A DNA stretch of 64,000 nucleotides, taken from Fen-1273 sp963837815 (GTDB lineage Bacteria > Bacteroidota > Ignavibacteria > UBA10030 > UBA6906). The stretch spans positions 1-64,000 of the forward strand of contig CAWIOS010000009.1 in the NCBI GenBank assembly GCA_963837815.1, given 5' to 3'. Under the pieces are notes generated by a model, which searched no databases, was not told where the DNA came from, and worked only from the letters and a program-made list of their open reading frames with translations. Below are positions 8,946 to 16,574 of the stretch, one piece after another. Position 1 is the first letter of the stretch. Each line of letters starts with the position of its first letter. The translations under genes were made by a program, and so were the position numbers.

Positions 8946-8965
8946 GATCCTATGTGCTCCGCTTC

Positions 8966-10552
8966 TTATGCGCCTTCCATTGCTTTTTTCCTCGCCTTTC
9001 TCATCCTCCAGCGGAAGAGCCCGTAGCCGATGACAAGGAGCGGGGGAAGGCCCATGTCCGCATACTTCACGATCTTCTTTGTGGCATCGGCGACGGGGTC
9101 GAGGGGCGGGTTGACCGCCTCTTTCGTCCTGATCGTGATCAGGCCGGCGTCGTCCACGAGGTAGTCGATCATGTTGGCGAAAAACGTCACGTTGTCCCTA
9201 TTCCCGCCGATATACTGGTCACGCGCAAAATCCCCGTCCCCGACAAGAACGATCCGCGAATCAGGACTCGTCTCGACAGCGGATGCGGGAAGGGGGAGCG
9301 CCCCCGCGGAGGTGTCCGGCGGGACCGGCCTCCCCCTGTACAGGCTTGTGAAACGCCCCTGGACGATCGCCGCCAGCGGGATCCCCGATTCCTCGAAATC
9401 CGCCCGCTGGTAATGCTGGAGCGGGTCGTACATGAACATCCCGGTCAGCCGGCCGCTCTGCTTCGACGACCTCATCAGGATCTCCCCCGTGAGTCCGAGC
9501 GCGCCCGTCCTGTCGGTGTCCACGGAGCTTGCAAAAAAGAGTATGACTCCCTGCAGGTCCTTCACCATCGCGTTCCCCCTGGAAAAATTGCTCACGAGCG
9601 GGAGGTAGGGGAACGGGACCTGCGACTGCATGGAGAACCCCGCCTGTTGCTGGACAAGGCTGATGCTCGCGCACTGCGCGTCCCGGACAAGGTCCCCGTT
9701 CAGGCGCAGGCCGTACGCCGCCAGCATGTCGTCGATATGGAGGTCGATCGCCCTCCCGTACTGCTTCTGGAGCGTGGCGTCAACCTTGTTCAGGAGGAAC
9801 GCGACCCGTCCCCCCCTCATGACATACTGGTCGATCTGGAACTTCTGCGGCTCCGTGAACGGCGTCGAGGGCGCCATCACGACGAGCGCGGTCACGTCCT
9901 GCGGGACCGGCGTGGACTTGCTGACGTCCACCGTCGTGAACTCGTACTGTTTCTGCATCGGCTCCTGGGCCCCGCGGAGCTCGCCGAGCGCCGGCTCCCC
10001 CTGGCCGGTGAGGAACGCGATCTTCTTCTGGGTCTTCGATGTCAGCCGCTTGATCGTCGTGCTGATCTCGTATTCGAGCGTCGAGAGGTTCTGGACGACG
10101 GGGATGACCTCTTTCTTGTCCTCGTACAGGAGGACCATCCCCATGTAAGCGCGCTGCACCTGCGCCTTGTCCTCCTTGATCACCTGCACCTGCAGCGGCG
10201 CGATCCCCTGCTGCTGTGCGTCCATCTCCCCCTTTTCACCGCTCGGGTCGATGAACTCGAACTGGAAATTCCCCCGCGCGTAGGCCCGGTAGTCATTCAG
10301 CTCGTCGAGGAGGGCCCGGCGGTTGTTGTTGTACGGCGAGGGGAGGTCCTCCGTGAAATACGCGCGGACCGTCACTTTGTCGTCGAGGTTCCTGACGAGA
10401 GCCTTGCTGGCTTCGGACAGCGTGAACTGGCTGTTCCGTGTCATGTCGAACCGGCCGAATATCCGGATCGAAATGATGTTCAGCGCGACGAGGATGGCCA
10501 GGACGATGCCGGCCCGGATGAGCGTTTCCGACTTGAGTGATTTCTGTGTCAT
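8966..10552 (-). CDS. GldG-family ABC-transporter auxiliary protein
   Basis: A 528-residue membrane protein of the GldG/ABC_transp_aux family. It has an N-terminal transmembrane helix (about 13-31), the characteristic DMTRNSQFTLSEASKALVRNLDDKVTVRAYF region, a central domain with KKIAFLTGQGEPAL, and a C-terminal helix before a basic tail (about 502-520). In Flavobacterium, GldA, GldF and GldG form an ABC complex connected with gliding; in non-gliding bacteria the same trio occurs with no proven function. It directly follows the permease gene by a few bases, so stoichiometric assembly is likely. Confidence 0.88.
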   Translation of the reverse strand: MTQKSLKSETLIRAGIVLAILVALNIISIRIFGRFDMTRNSQFTLSEASKALVRNLDDKVTVRAYFTEDLPSPYNNNRRALLDELNDYRAYARGNFQFEFIDPSGEKGEMDAQQQGIAPLQVQVIKEDKAQVQRAYMGMVLLYEDKKEVIPVVQNLSTLEYEISTTIKRLTSKTQKKIAFLTGQGEPALGELRGAQEPMQKQYEFTTVDVSKSTPVPQDVTALVVMAPSTPFTEPQKFQIDQYVMRGGRVAFLLNKVDATLQKQYGRAIDLHIDDMLAAYGLRLNGDLVRDAQCASISLVQQQAGFSMQSQVPFPYLPLVSNFSRGNAMVKDLQGVILFFASSVDTDRTGALGLTGEILMRSSKQSGRLTGMFMYDPLQHYQRADFEESGIPLAAIVQGRFTSLYRGRPVPPDTSAGALPLPASAVETSPDSRIVLVGDGDFARDQYIGGNRDNVTFFANMIDYLVDDAGLITIRTKEAVNPPLDPVADATKKIVKYADMGLPPLLVIGYGLFRWRMRKARKKAMEGA

Positions 10553-10559
10553 GGGATCT

Positions 10560-11282
10560 TCACCATTTTCGCCGTTCGAGTGAGGCGGTCGCCATCAGGA
10601 GGGCGAAACCGAGAATGCTGCCGAAGTAGACGATGTCCCGCGAGTCGATCACTCCCCGCGCGATGCTTGAGAAGTGGTAGTCGATCCCCAGGTACTCGAT
10701 TGTCGGCGCCAGGAACCCCGGGACGTACAGGAGCACCTTGTCCGCGAGGAAGAACGCGAGAACGATGACGAGGCCGATGAGGAACGCAACAATCTGGTTC
10801 TCCGTGAGGCTCGAAGCGAATATGCCGATCGCGATGTACACACCCCCCGTCAGCATGAGCCCCAGATACCCGGCGGCGACTGGACCGAGATCGGGACTCC
10901 CGAGGAGCATGAGCGTCACGAGCCAGATCAGCGTGGGGGCGAGCGTCGCGGCGAGGAGCGTCCACGCGGCGAGAAACTTTCCCAGGACGATTTCGACGTC
11001 CCGGACCGGCTTCGTCGTCAGGAGCTCGAGCGTGCCGGATTTCTTCTCTTCCGCAAGAAGCCGCATCGTCACGGCGGGGACGAAGAACAGAAAGACGAGC
11101 GGCACCAGCTCGAAGACGATCCGCATCGAGGCGGTGTTCATGAGGAAGAGGTTGTTCGAGAAATACCACCCCACGATTGCGAGAAACACGACGATGACGA
11201 CGTACGCCACCGCAGAATTGAAGTACGACCTGATCTCGCGGCGGTAAATGGGGCCGACGTTGGAAAGAGAGAGTGCTGCCAT
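10560..11282 (-). CDS. ABC transporter permease, GldF/ABC-2 type
   Basis: A 240-residue ABC-2 membrane subunit with six hydrophobic segments. The N-terminal part, IYRREIRSYFNSAVAYVVIVVF, and the following FVPAVTMRLLAEEKKSGTLELLTTKPV are the signature of GldF-like permeases, whose cytoplasmic loop contacts the ATPase. It sits 11 bases after the ATPase gene and 7 bases before the GldG-like gene. The direction of transport and substrate are unknown for this family. Confidence 0.9.
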   Translation of the reverse strand: MAALSLSNVGPIYRREIRSYFNSAVAYVVIVVFLAIVGWYFSNNLFLMNTASMRIVFELVPLVFLFFVPAVTMRLLAEEKKSGTLELLTTKPVRDVEIVLGKFLAAWTLLAATLAPTLIWLVTLMLLGSPDLGPVAAGYLGLMLTGGVYIAIGIFASSLTENQIVAFLIGLVIVLAFFLADKVLLYVPGFLAPTIEYLGIDYHFSSIARGVIDSRDIVYFGSILGFALLMATASLERRKW

Positions 11283-11293
11283 GGGTTCCCGGC

Positions 11294-12238
11294 TTATGCT
11301 GTCGTGAGTTTATGAAACACTTCTTCGAGGGTTGTGATGCGGCGGTGCATCTCCAGCACCACCCACCCCTCCGCAACGGCGAGGCGGAAGAGTGATTCCC
11401 GGATGTCATTCCCCTTGTCGGCATGCACTTCGAACGTGCTCGTGCCGCCGTCCTGTGTAAGGAGTGACACGCCGGTAACGTGTTCGACGCTCCTGAGCTT
11501 CGGCGCGACTGCGCCGAGGGGGTCCGCCGGGCTTGTTCGCAGCTCGACGGTGATCATGTCCGCCCCCTGGAACTCCTGCTGGAGCTGTGAGGGGGTTCCG
11601 TTGGCGACGATCTTCCCTTCGTGGATGATCAGGACCCGGTCGCATGTCGCCTGGACCTCGGAAAGTATGTGCGTGGAGAGTATGACCGTCTTCGCCGTGC
11701 CGAGTTTCCGGATCAGCGCACGGATCTCGGCGATCTGGTTCGGATCCAGGCCGCTCGTGGGTTCGTCGAGTATGAGGACCTCGGGGTCGTGTATCATCGA
11801 CTGCGCGAGGCCGACCCTCTGCCTGTACCCCTTGGACATCTCACCGATGTCCTTGTGGCGGACGTCCTCGAGACCGCAGACGTGCACCATCTCCTTGATC
11901 CGGTGCTGGACCGCGCCGCCCCGCAGACCGTGAAGCTGTGCGGAGTACTCGAGGTAATCAAGGACGTTCATGTCGAGGTAGAGCGGGTTCATCTCCGGGA
12001 GGTACCCGATCTTCCTTCGCACCTCGAGCGATTGCGCGGCCGTGTCAAGGCCGTCCACCGCCACGGTGCCTCCGGAGGGGGGCATGTAACACGTGATGAT
12101 CTTCATCGTCGTGGTTTTTCCCGCGCCGTTGGGGCCCAGGAAACCGAGGATCTCGCCGGTCTTCACATCGAACGAAATATCGTTGATGGCCGCGGTATCC
12201 CCGTACATCTTCACGAGGTTGCGTACGGCTATGGACAT
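11294..12238 (-). CDS. ABC transporter ATP-binding protein, GldA-like
   Basis: A 314-residue ATPase subunit. Walker A is GPNGAGKT (about 35-42), the signature motif is MSKGYRQRVGLAQ, Walker B is VLILDEPTSGLDP, and the H-loop follows in STHILSEV. A C-terminal extension of about 90 residues after the nucleotide-binding domain is typical of GldA and other ABC-2 exporters. First gene of the operon; the untranslated stretch upstream holds an AT-rich segment and then the tandem repeats at 12324-12484. It would energise the permease encoded next. Confidence 0.92.
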   Translation of the reverse strand: MSIAVRNLVKMYGDTAAINDISFDVKTGEILGFLGPNGAGKTTTMKIITCYMPPSGGTVAVDGLDTAAQSLEVRRKIGYLPEMNPLYLDMNVLDYLEYSAQLHGLRGGAVQHRIKEMVHVCGLEDVRHKDIGEMSKGYRQRVGLAQSMIHDPEVLILDEPTSGLDPNQIAEIRALIRKLGTAKTVILSTHILSEVQATCDRVLIIHEGKIVANGTPSQLQQEFQGADMITVELRTSPADPLGAVAPKLRSVEHVTGVSLLTQDGGTSTFEVHADKGNDIRESLFRLAVAEGWVVLEMHRRITTLEEVFHKLTTA

Positions 12239-12323
12239 AATGTGCTGTTGGTTGTGTTACTGTGACTGACGGGCCTGGTCAAATATGCAGAAATAAATTT
12301 AGTGAAGAGGCAAAATAAAATCA

Positions 12324-12389
12324 AGTTGAGTGGCCGCTGCTTTCTAGTTGAGTGGCCGCTGCTTTCTAGTTGAGTGGCCGCTGCTTTCT
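12324..12389. repeat. Three perfect tandem copies of a 22-base unit
   Basis: Three identical head-to-tail 22-base units at 12324-12345, 12346-12367 and 12368-12389, each containing GAGTGGCCGCTGC. They lie in the 260-base gap between the GldA-like gene start and the PspC stop, both on the minus strand. No dyad symmetry is obvious within a unit. Perfect identity implies recent duplication or slippage. Confidence 0.9.
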
Positions 12390-12400
12390 AGCGGACACGA

Positions 12401-12484
12401 AATGGCGCCGCTCTTAGGCGCCACGGGTAATGGCGCCGCTCTTAGGCGCCACGGGTAATGGCGCCGCTCTGAGGCGCCACGGAC
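12401..12484. repeat. Three tandem 28-base palindromic units with TGGCGCC/GGCGCCA stems
   Basis: Units at 12401-12428, 12429-12456 and 12457-12484; the first two are identical and the third differs near the centre (CTTAG to CTGAG) and at its end. Each contains TGGCGCC, a seven-base loop and GGCGCCA, so RNA from either strand would form three consecutive hairpins. They begin just downstream of the PspC stop on its strand and may stop or stabilise that transcript before the ABC operon. Confidence 0.88.
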
Positions 12485-12498
12485 GGCGCCGGCGCACG

Positions 12499-12693
12499 TC
12501 ACACCGCGGATTTCCTCGGCACGATGATCCATGCGAGGATGTACCCGATGAGGAACGGGATTATGCCGGTGATGAGCCCGAGGACGACGGTCCCGAGCCT
12601 GACGATCGTCGGATCGATATCCATGTATTCGGCGATGCCGCCGCAGACCCCGGCGATTTTCCTGTCTGCATCAGAGAGTGTGAGCCGCTTCAT
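12499..12693 (-). CDS. PspC-domain small membrane protein
   Basis: A 64-residue protein made of little more than a PspC domain: KIAGVCGGIAEYMDIDPTIVRLG followed by two hydrophobic helices and a basic end. In enterobacteria PspC senses envelope stress and binds PspA, but stand-alone PspC domains are widespread with no assigned partner. No pspA or pspB lies in the window. A possible promoter on the minus strand (TTCAAC, 17 bases, CATAAA) lies in the gap shared with the divergent GroES-like gene. Confidence 0.88.
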   Translation of the reverse strand: MKRLTLSDADRKIAGVCGGIAEYMDIDPTIVRLGTVVLGLITGIIPFLIGYILAWIIVPRKSAV

Positions 12694-12793
12694 GATTGGG
12701 CCGTTTCAAATGTGAGCCGGTTTATGCGATGTCCCGCATTGAGGTTGAACGCAAAAATGCCGAACTTGTTGCACTTTCGTGAGGAGAAACGAG

Positions 12794-13162
12794 ATGCAGT
12801 TCCGCAAGCAGATCATCGTCATCGGCGACAGGATCCTCCTGCAGCTTGACGACGGCCAGGACAAGACGAAATCGGGGCTTTATCTCCCCGCCTCCGTCCG
12901 GGAAAAGGAGAAAGTCGCGATGGGACGCGTCGTGAGGGTCGGTCCCGGATACCCCATCCCGAACCCGAATTACACGGAGGATGAACCCTGGTCCGCGCAG
13001 AAGGATCCCATGCGATACATCCCCCTCCAGGCAAAAGAGGGAGACTACGCGATATTCCTTCGCGAGCAGGGGGTGGAGGTGGAATTTGAAGAGAACAAGT
13101 ACCTCATCGTCCCCCAGTCCGCCGTTCTTGTCATTGTCAGGGACGAGCTGACCGAGGGTTAG
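12794..13162 (+). CDS. GroES-like co-chaperonin family protein
   Basis: A 122-residue protein of the Cpn10/GroES family. The opening IIVIGDRILLQLDDGQDKTKSGLYLP matches the GroES N-terminus (PLGDRVLVK...), and YAIFLREQGVEVEFEENKYLIVPQSAVLVIV matches its C-terminal strands. The mobile-loop region is replaced by a long insert with PGYPIPNPNYTEDEPW, so this is the divergent stand-alone form and not the partner of a GroEL next door; no groEL is present here. AGGAG eight bases upstream supports ATG 12794 over an in-frame GTG at 12779. Confidence 0.85.
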   Translation: MQFRKQIIVIGDRILLQLDDGQDKTKSGLYLPASVREKEKVAMGRVVRVGPGYPIPNPNYTEDEPWSAQKDPMRYIPLQAKEGDYAIFLREQGVEVEFEENKYLIVPQSAVLVIVRDELTEG

Positions 13163-13172
13163 GCGAATCATC

Positions 13173-13199
13173 CCGGTGCCGCCCGGCGGGCGGCACCGG
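13173..13199. terminator. Strong 12-bp hairpin between convergent genes
   Basis: CCGGTGCCGCCC (13173-13184), loop GGC, GGGCGGCACCGG (13188-13199), a perfect 12-pair stem between the stops of the GroES-like gene and the aldolase gene. There is no T tract on either side, so it is probably a bidirectional end-of-transcript hairpin rather than a textbook intrinsic terminator. Confidence 0.55.
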
Positions 13200-13207
13200 A
13201 ACCGGTC

Positions 13208-14263
13208 TCAGGCGACCGTGACTTCCTTTGCGAGGTAGACGTCCTGGATCGCGTGGAGAAGCGCCGCGCCGTCCTTCATCGGCTTCTGGAACGCCTTCCG
13301 TCCGGAGATCAGGCCCGTTCCCCCCGCGCGCTTGTTGATGACCGCGGTCTTCACCGCTTCTGCAAGGTCGTTCTCACCGGATGCCCCGCCCGAATTGATG
13401 AGTCCCGCCCGTCCCATGTAGCAGTTGGCCACCTGGTACCGCGTGAGATCGATCGGATGATCGGTCGTCAGCTCGGTGTACACCTTCTTGCTCGTCTTCC
13501 CGAAATTGAGCGCGGTGAACCCGCCGTTGTTCTCGGGGAGCTTCTGTTTGATGATATCGGCTTGAATCGTCACGCCGAGGTGGTTCGCCTGGCCGGTGAG
13601 GTCCGCGGAGACGTGGTAGTCCTTCTCCTTGGTCTTGAACGCCGCATTCCGCGTATAGCACCAGAGGATCGTTGCGAGACCCATCTCGTGCGCGCGCTTG
13701 AACGCCCCGGCGACTTCCTGTATCTGGCGCTTGGATTCCTCTGAGCCGAAATAGATCGTCGCCCCGACCGCCACGGCGCCCATCTCGAAAGCCATCTCCA
13801 CATCGCCGAACATGATCTGGTCGTAAGTGTTCGGGTAGGAGAGGAATTCGTTGTGGTTGATTTTCACGATGAACGGGATCTTGTGCGCGTATTTCCGCGC
13901 GACGGATCCGAGCACGCCGAACGTCGACGCGACCGCGTTGCATCCCCCCTCGATGGCGAGCTTCACGATGTTCTCGGGATCGAAGTAGACGGGGTTCGGA
14001 GCGAACGACGCCCCGGCGGAGTGTTCAATGCCCTGGTCAACCGGTAGTATCGACAGGTATCCCGTGCCGGCGAGCCTGCCGTGGTTGAAAAGCTGTCCGA
14101 GGCTCTTCAGGACGGGGGTCTTCCGGTCTGACCCGATGAAAATCCGGTCCACGAAATCCGGGCCGGGGACGTGAATCATCTCTTTCGCAATTGTTTTGCA
14201 CTGATGGTCAAGGAGATTCCTGGCGTCAGGTCCCAAAAGCTGTTCTATTTCTCGAATTTGCAT
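13208..14263 (-). CDS. fbaB: Class I fructose-bisphosphate aldolase, FbaB/DhnA type
   Basis: A 351-residue Schiff-base aldolase of the archaeal/DhnA type, cleaving fructose-1,6-bisphosphate in glycolysis and running backwards in gluconeogenesis. Recognisable segments are YLSILPVDQGIEHSAG near the N-terminus, IPFIVKINHNEFLS, AVAVGATIYFGSEES, ATILWCYTRNAAFK and the phosphate-binding INSGGASGENDL. The start at 14263 has GGAAGGAG upstream; a longer open frame to 14527 has no family similarity. A second glycolytic gene, pfkA, is 12 kb away on the other strand. Confidence 0.92.
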   Translation of the reverse strand: MQIREIEQLLGPDARNLLDHQCKTIAKEMIHVPGPDFVDRIFIGSDRKTPVLKSLGQLFNHGRLAGTGYLSILPVDQGIEHSAGASFAPNPVYFDPENIVKLAIEGGCNAVASTFGVLGSVARKYAHKIPFIVKINHNEFLSYPNTYDQIMFGDVEMAFEMGAVAVGATIYFGSEESKRQIQEVAGAFKRAHEMGLATILWCYTRNAAFKTKEKDYHVSADLTGQANHLGVTIQADIIKQKLPENNGGFTALNFGKTSKKVYTELTTDHPIDLTRYQVANCYMGRAGLINSGGASGENDLAEAVKTAVINKRAGGTGLISGRKAFQKPMKDGAALLHAIQDVYLAKEVTVA

Positions 14264-14306
14264 TTGTTGCTCTCCTTCCGATTGAATGTGGGCTTTTCCC
14301 GTACGG

Positions 14307-14335
14307 AATATACCCAAATCCTGCACAACCCACAA
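14307..14335 (-). promoter_or_regulatory. Promoter for the aldolase gene
   Basis: On the minus strand TTGTGG (14330-14335), a 17-base spacer and TATATT (14307-14312) fit the promoter pattern seen elsewhere in this window. Transcription would begin near 14300, about 37 bases before the aldolase ATG. Confidence 0.55.
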
Positions 14336-14502
14336 CGGTAGAAATTCCCTGCACTGGTTACAATTTGTCCCAAGAAGGACAGTCATGGTGAGGAACATGT
14401 ACACACTTGCGTCAGATTCGCCTTTTTTCGGGGAAAACCTTTCTGGCATGAATTTCGTATATAGATCAGGCGCAGGGACAATCAACCGGAGAGGAGGAGC
14501 CC

Positions 14503-14652
14503 ATGAAGATCCAGTACAGGTTCGCAAAACTCTCGAAAGACGAACGGGAGCTCCTGGAGATGGTGCTGCTGGAGGAGATGGACATGCAGCGCTGGTTCAC
14601 CGTGGCCTACAGTACGTCGATCGGCCGGGAGTTGTTTCTGTCCCTCAATTGA
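14503..14652 (+). CDS. Small acidic protein of 49 residues, unknown
   Basis: A short open frame with an excellent ribosome binding site (GGAGGAG six bases before ATG 14503) and a TATATA box at 14460-14465 upstream. The product is a charged, amphipathic, probably helical protein; the centre reads DERELLEMVLLEEMDMQRW. I do not recognise a family. The ribosome binding site and the following similar-sized gene at 14678 argue that it is translated. Confidence 0.55.
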   Translation: MKIQYRFAKLSKDERELLEMVLLEEMDMQRWFTVAYSTSIGRELFLSLN

Positions 14653-14677
14653 TGGACGGTATACGGAATCTGATCCA

Positions 14678-14827
14678 ATGAAAACACTGACGTTAACGGC
14701 TTTGATGGCGGCGCTCGTCGCGATACCTTTGATCATCCGCAGGCACAGGACGGCGGCCGCTTCCGTTGCCGCGGGGGCGCCGTCGGACGACCCCCGGCGA
14801 TATGACCTGTTTGATTTTGTAAGCTGA
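14678..14827 (+). CDS. Small single-helix membrane protein of 49 residues, unknown
   Basis: Begins 25 bases after the previous small gene. The first 20 residues (KTLTLTALMAALVAIPLII) form one membrane segment or uncleaved signal, followed by RRHR, an Ala/Gly stretch and an acidic-aromatic end DDPRRYDLFDFVS. No strong ribosome binding site is seen (TGATCCA), so translation could depend on the upstream gene. No family recognised. Confidence 0.4.
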   Translation: MKTLTLTALMAALVAIPLIIRRHRTAAASVAAGAPSDDPRRYDLFDFVS

Positions 14828-14848
14828 ACATCTGGGCTTCCGCGGGGC

Positions 14849-14946
14849 CGTCCATTGGTGGGAATGGACGTCCTCGTTCGGGTGACGGGGGATACGCTGG
14901 TGGGTCGTATCCCCCGTCCCATTTGAATCCGCCGCTCTTCGGATTC
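14849..14946. other. Cluster of three hairpins in a 445-base gene-free gap
   Basis: The gap 14828-15272 has no credible gene. Its first part holds three perfect stems in a row: CGTCCATT/AATGGACG (14849-14870), GACGGGGGATAC/GTATCCCCCGTC (14884-14918) and GAATCCG/CGGATTC (14925-14946). A further GAATCC about 20 bases on could pair instead with the GGATTC of the third stem. The first two loops both contain GGTGGG. This could be the 3' end of the small-gene transcript or a structured RNA. The second part of the gap is the promoter and leader of the cold-shock gene. Confidence 0.5.
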
Positions 14947-15021
14947 ATCCCGCCGCCTTATGGGGGGAATCCCGTTTCTCAATTCCTGCGGTTTTTGCCC
15001 CCGAGACCCCGAAAAAATCCC

Positions 15022-15050
15022 TTGCTATTGTAGGGTTGGTGTTTTATCTT
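15022..15050 (+). promoter_or_regulatory. Promoter of the first cold-shock gene, with a long leader
   Basis: TTGCTA (15022-15027), 17 bases, TATCTT (15045-15050). Transcription from about 15057 would leave a leader of roughly 215 bases, as in cspA mRNAs where the leader folds differently in the cold. GTGCAAA/TTTGCAC (15054-15082) would form a stem at the very 5' end. Confidence 0.5.
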
Positions 15051-15272
15051 GCTGTGCAAACTACAGTACACCGTTTTTGCACTTTTAATGGTTCCGTTGG
15101 TTCGGAGGGTCTCCTCTGGAACGGACAGCAAGCGCTCGTAACAGCGGTGATAGTTGAGGGACAACACCCGCTACCCGACCTGTTGGCTATTAAGAGGCAA
15201 TAAATCAGGTGCCCCCGTGCGGGGCGGCTTTGCCGTACGTTTCCAGTAACGTCTCTACGAAAGGAGATTCCC

Positions 15273-15473
15273 ATGGAAAAGGGAGTCGTGAAATGGTTCA
15301 ACGGAGCCAAGGGCTTTGGATTCATACAGCGCGAATCGGGCGAGGACGTGTTTGTTCACTATAAGGCGATTGTCGGCGAAGGCTACAAGACGCTGAACGA
15401 AGGTGACAAAGTCCAGTTCGATGTTGAGAAGGGGCCCAAGGGTTTGCAGGCGTCGAACGTCACGAAGATCTGA
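15273..15473 (+). CDS. Cold-shock domain protein (CspA family)
   Basis: A 66-residue single OB-fold RNA chaperone. RNP1 is KGFGFIQ and RNP2 is VFVHYKAI, with the aromatic surface KWFNGAKGFGF intact, so nucleic-acid binding is expected. The ribosome binding site AAAGGAG is strong. The long leader upstream and the terminator directly downstream (15497-15528) make this a separate transcript from the second cold-shock gene. Confidence 0.95.
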   Translation: MEKGVVKWFNGAKGFGFIQRESGEDVFVHYKAIVGEGYKTLNEGDKVQFDVEKGPKGLQASNVTKI

Positions 15474-15496
15474 CGTTACGCTGCACCACGGTACCG

Positions 15497-15528
15497 GCCC
15501 CGGCGCAATTGCCGGGGCTTTCTTTTTT
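15497..15528 (+). terminator. Intrinsic terminator between the two cold-shock genes
   Basis: GCCCCGGC (15497-15504), loop GCAATT, GCCGGGGC (15511-15518) and then TTTCTTTTTT. A perfect eight-pair GC stem followed by a T tract, the clearest Rho-independent terminator in the window. Confidence 0.92.
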
Positions 15529-15557
15529 CCACTTGATGCAATCAGAAGGGACTGTGC

Positions 15558-15758
15558 ATGACTGGTACGGTTAAGTTCTTCAACGGGGCGAAAGGATACG
15601 GGTTCATCACTGCCGAAGGGGGAGAGGAAATTTTCTTTCACCAGAGCAACGTCAAGCAGACGGGGTTCCGCGACACGCTGAAACAGGGTGACCTTGTCTC
15701 TTTTGAGATCAAGACCGAACAGAAGGGAAAAAGGGCGATAAACGTCGTTCGGCAGTAA
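15558..15758 (+). CDS. Second cold-shock domain protein (CspA family)
   Basis: A 66-residue cold-shock protein, paralogue of the gene 85 bases upstream. RNP1 is KGYGFIT, RNP2 is IFFHQSNV. The end reads KGKRAINVVRQ. AAGGGA is present before the ATG. It differs from its neighbour at about half the positions, so the pair is an old duplication. Because an intrinsic terminator precedes it, it needs its own promoter or read-through. The nitrilase-family gene starts six bases after its stop, probably in the same transcript. Confidence 0.94.
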   Translation: MTGTVKFFNGAKGYGFITAEGGEEIFFHQSNVKQTGFRDTLKQGDLVSFEIKTEQKGKRAINVVRQ

Positions 15759-15764
15759 CAGCGT

Positions 15765-16568
15765 ATGGCTATGCTTCGCGTCGGTCTTTGCACGGGCCCG
15801 GAGGTCTTCGCCTCGCCGCAAACGGCACAGCGGGTCCAGGGGGCCGATATTCTGGTCTTTCCGGAAATGGTTGACAGCGGGTACGCCGCGCTGAAGGCGG
15901 GGGCGTCCCCCCATTCTCCGGGAGACGCGCTTCTCGCCTCATTTGCGTCCGCGTCAAGAACCCTCGCACCGTACTGCATCGCCGGGAGCGTGTATCTTCA
16001 CGAGCCGCCCCCGCGGACGAGCAACACGAGCCTCGTCTTCCACCGCGGCCGGATCATTCACAGGTACGACAAGATCCATCTCTTCCGTCCCGCCGGCGAT
16101 CACCGGTATTTTCGGCCCGGGACGCGGATAGGGACGTTCCCGCTCACGCTTCCCGGCGCCCGCCTGAAATGCGGTGTCATCATCTGTTACGACCTTCGGT
16201 TCCCGGAACTCGTCCGCGCCATGGCGCGCACGGGGCTGGACGTGCTCTTCGTCCCCGCCCGGTGGCCGGCCGTGCGCGATGACGTGTGGCGGACGCTCCT
16301 CAAGGCGCGTGCGATCGAAAACCAGGTATTCGTGGCGGGATGCAACTCGTCAGGAGAAGAGGGGGGCTGGTCCTACGCGTTCGATCCCCTGGGCGGGCTG
16401 CTCTTCGACAGCCGGTCTGAACCGGGGGAACATTCTCATCTCCTTGCGTTCGATCTCGGGAGGTTCGCGGAGGCACACCGGCTGCACGACAATCTCAACG
16501 AGGCCGTGGTCCTGCGGTCCGCTCCAGTTCTGCGCCGTGTGACGGCGCGGCGGGGCCGGGGTGCCTGA
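15765..16568 (+). CDS. Carbon-nitrogen hydrolase (nitrilase superfamily)
   Basis: A 267-residue amidase-type member of the nitrilase superfamily. The catalytic triad is complete: Glu34 in LVFPEM, Lys103 in RYDKIHLF and Cys141 in GVIICYDLRFPEL. The last motif and the length match the omega-amidase/YafV-like branch, which hydrolyses alpha-ketoglutaramate and similar amides, although substrate assignment from sequence is uncertain. The C-terminal residues are Arg-rich. No ribosome binding site is seen, so coupling to the cold-shock gene just upstream is possible. Confidence 0.88.
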   Translation: MAMLRVGLCTGPEVFASPQTAQRVQGADILVFPEMVDSGYAALKAGASPHSPGDALLASFASASRTLAPYCIAGSVYLHEPPPRTSNTSLVFHRGRIIHRYDKIHLFRPAGDHRYFRPGTRIGTFPLTLPGARLKCGVIICYDLRFPELVRAMARTGLDVLFVPARWPAVRDDVWRTLLKARAIENQVFVAGCNSSGEEGGWSYAFDPLGGLLFDSRSEPGEHSHLLAFDLGRFAEAHRLHDNLNEAVVLRSAPVLRRVTARRGRGA

Positions 16569-16574
16569 CTCCCT

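Noticed and set aside
8954..10540. 528-codon plus-strand open frame
   Set aside because: Antisense to the GldG-like gene over nearly its whole length and rich in Arg, His and Asp; no family features.
10549..11424. Alternative 291-codon minus-strand frame over the permease and ATPase ends
   Set aside because: Out of frame with both genes, Arg/His-rich and lacking any domain.
12324..12484. CRISPR array
   Set aside because: The units are directly contiguous, with no variable spacers, and no cas genes are present.
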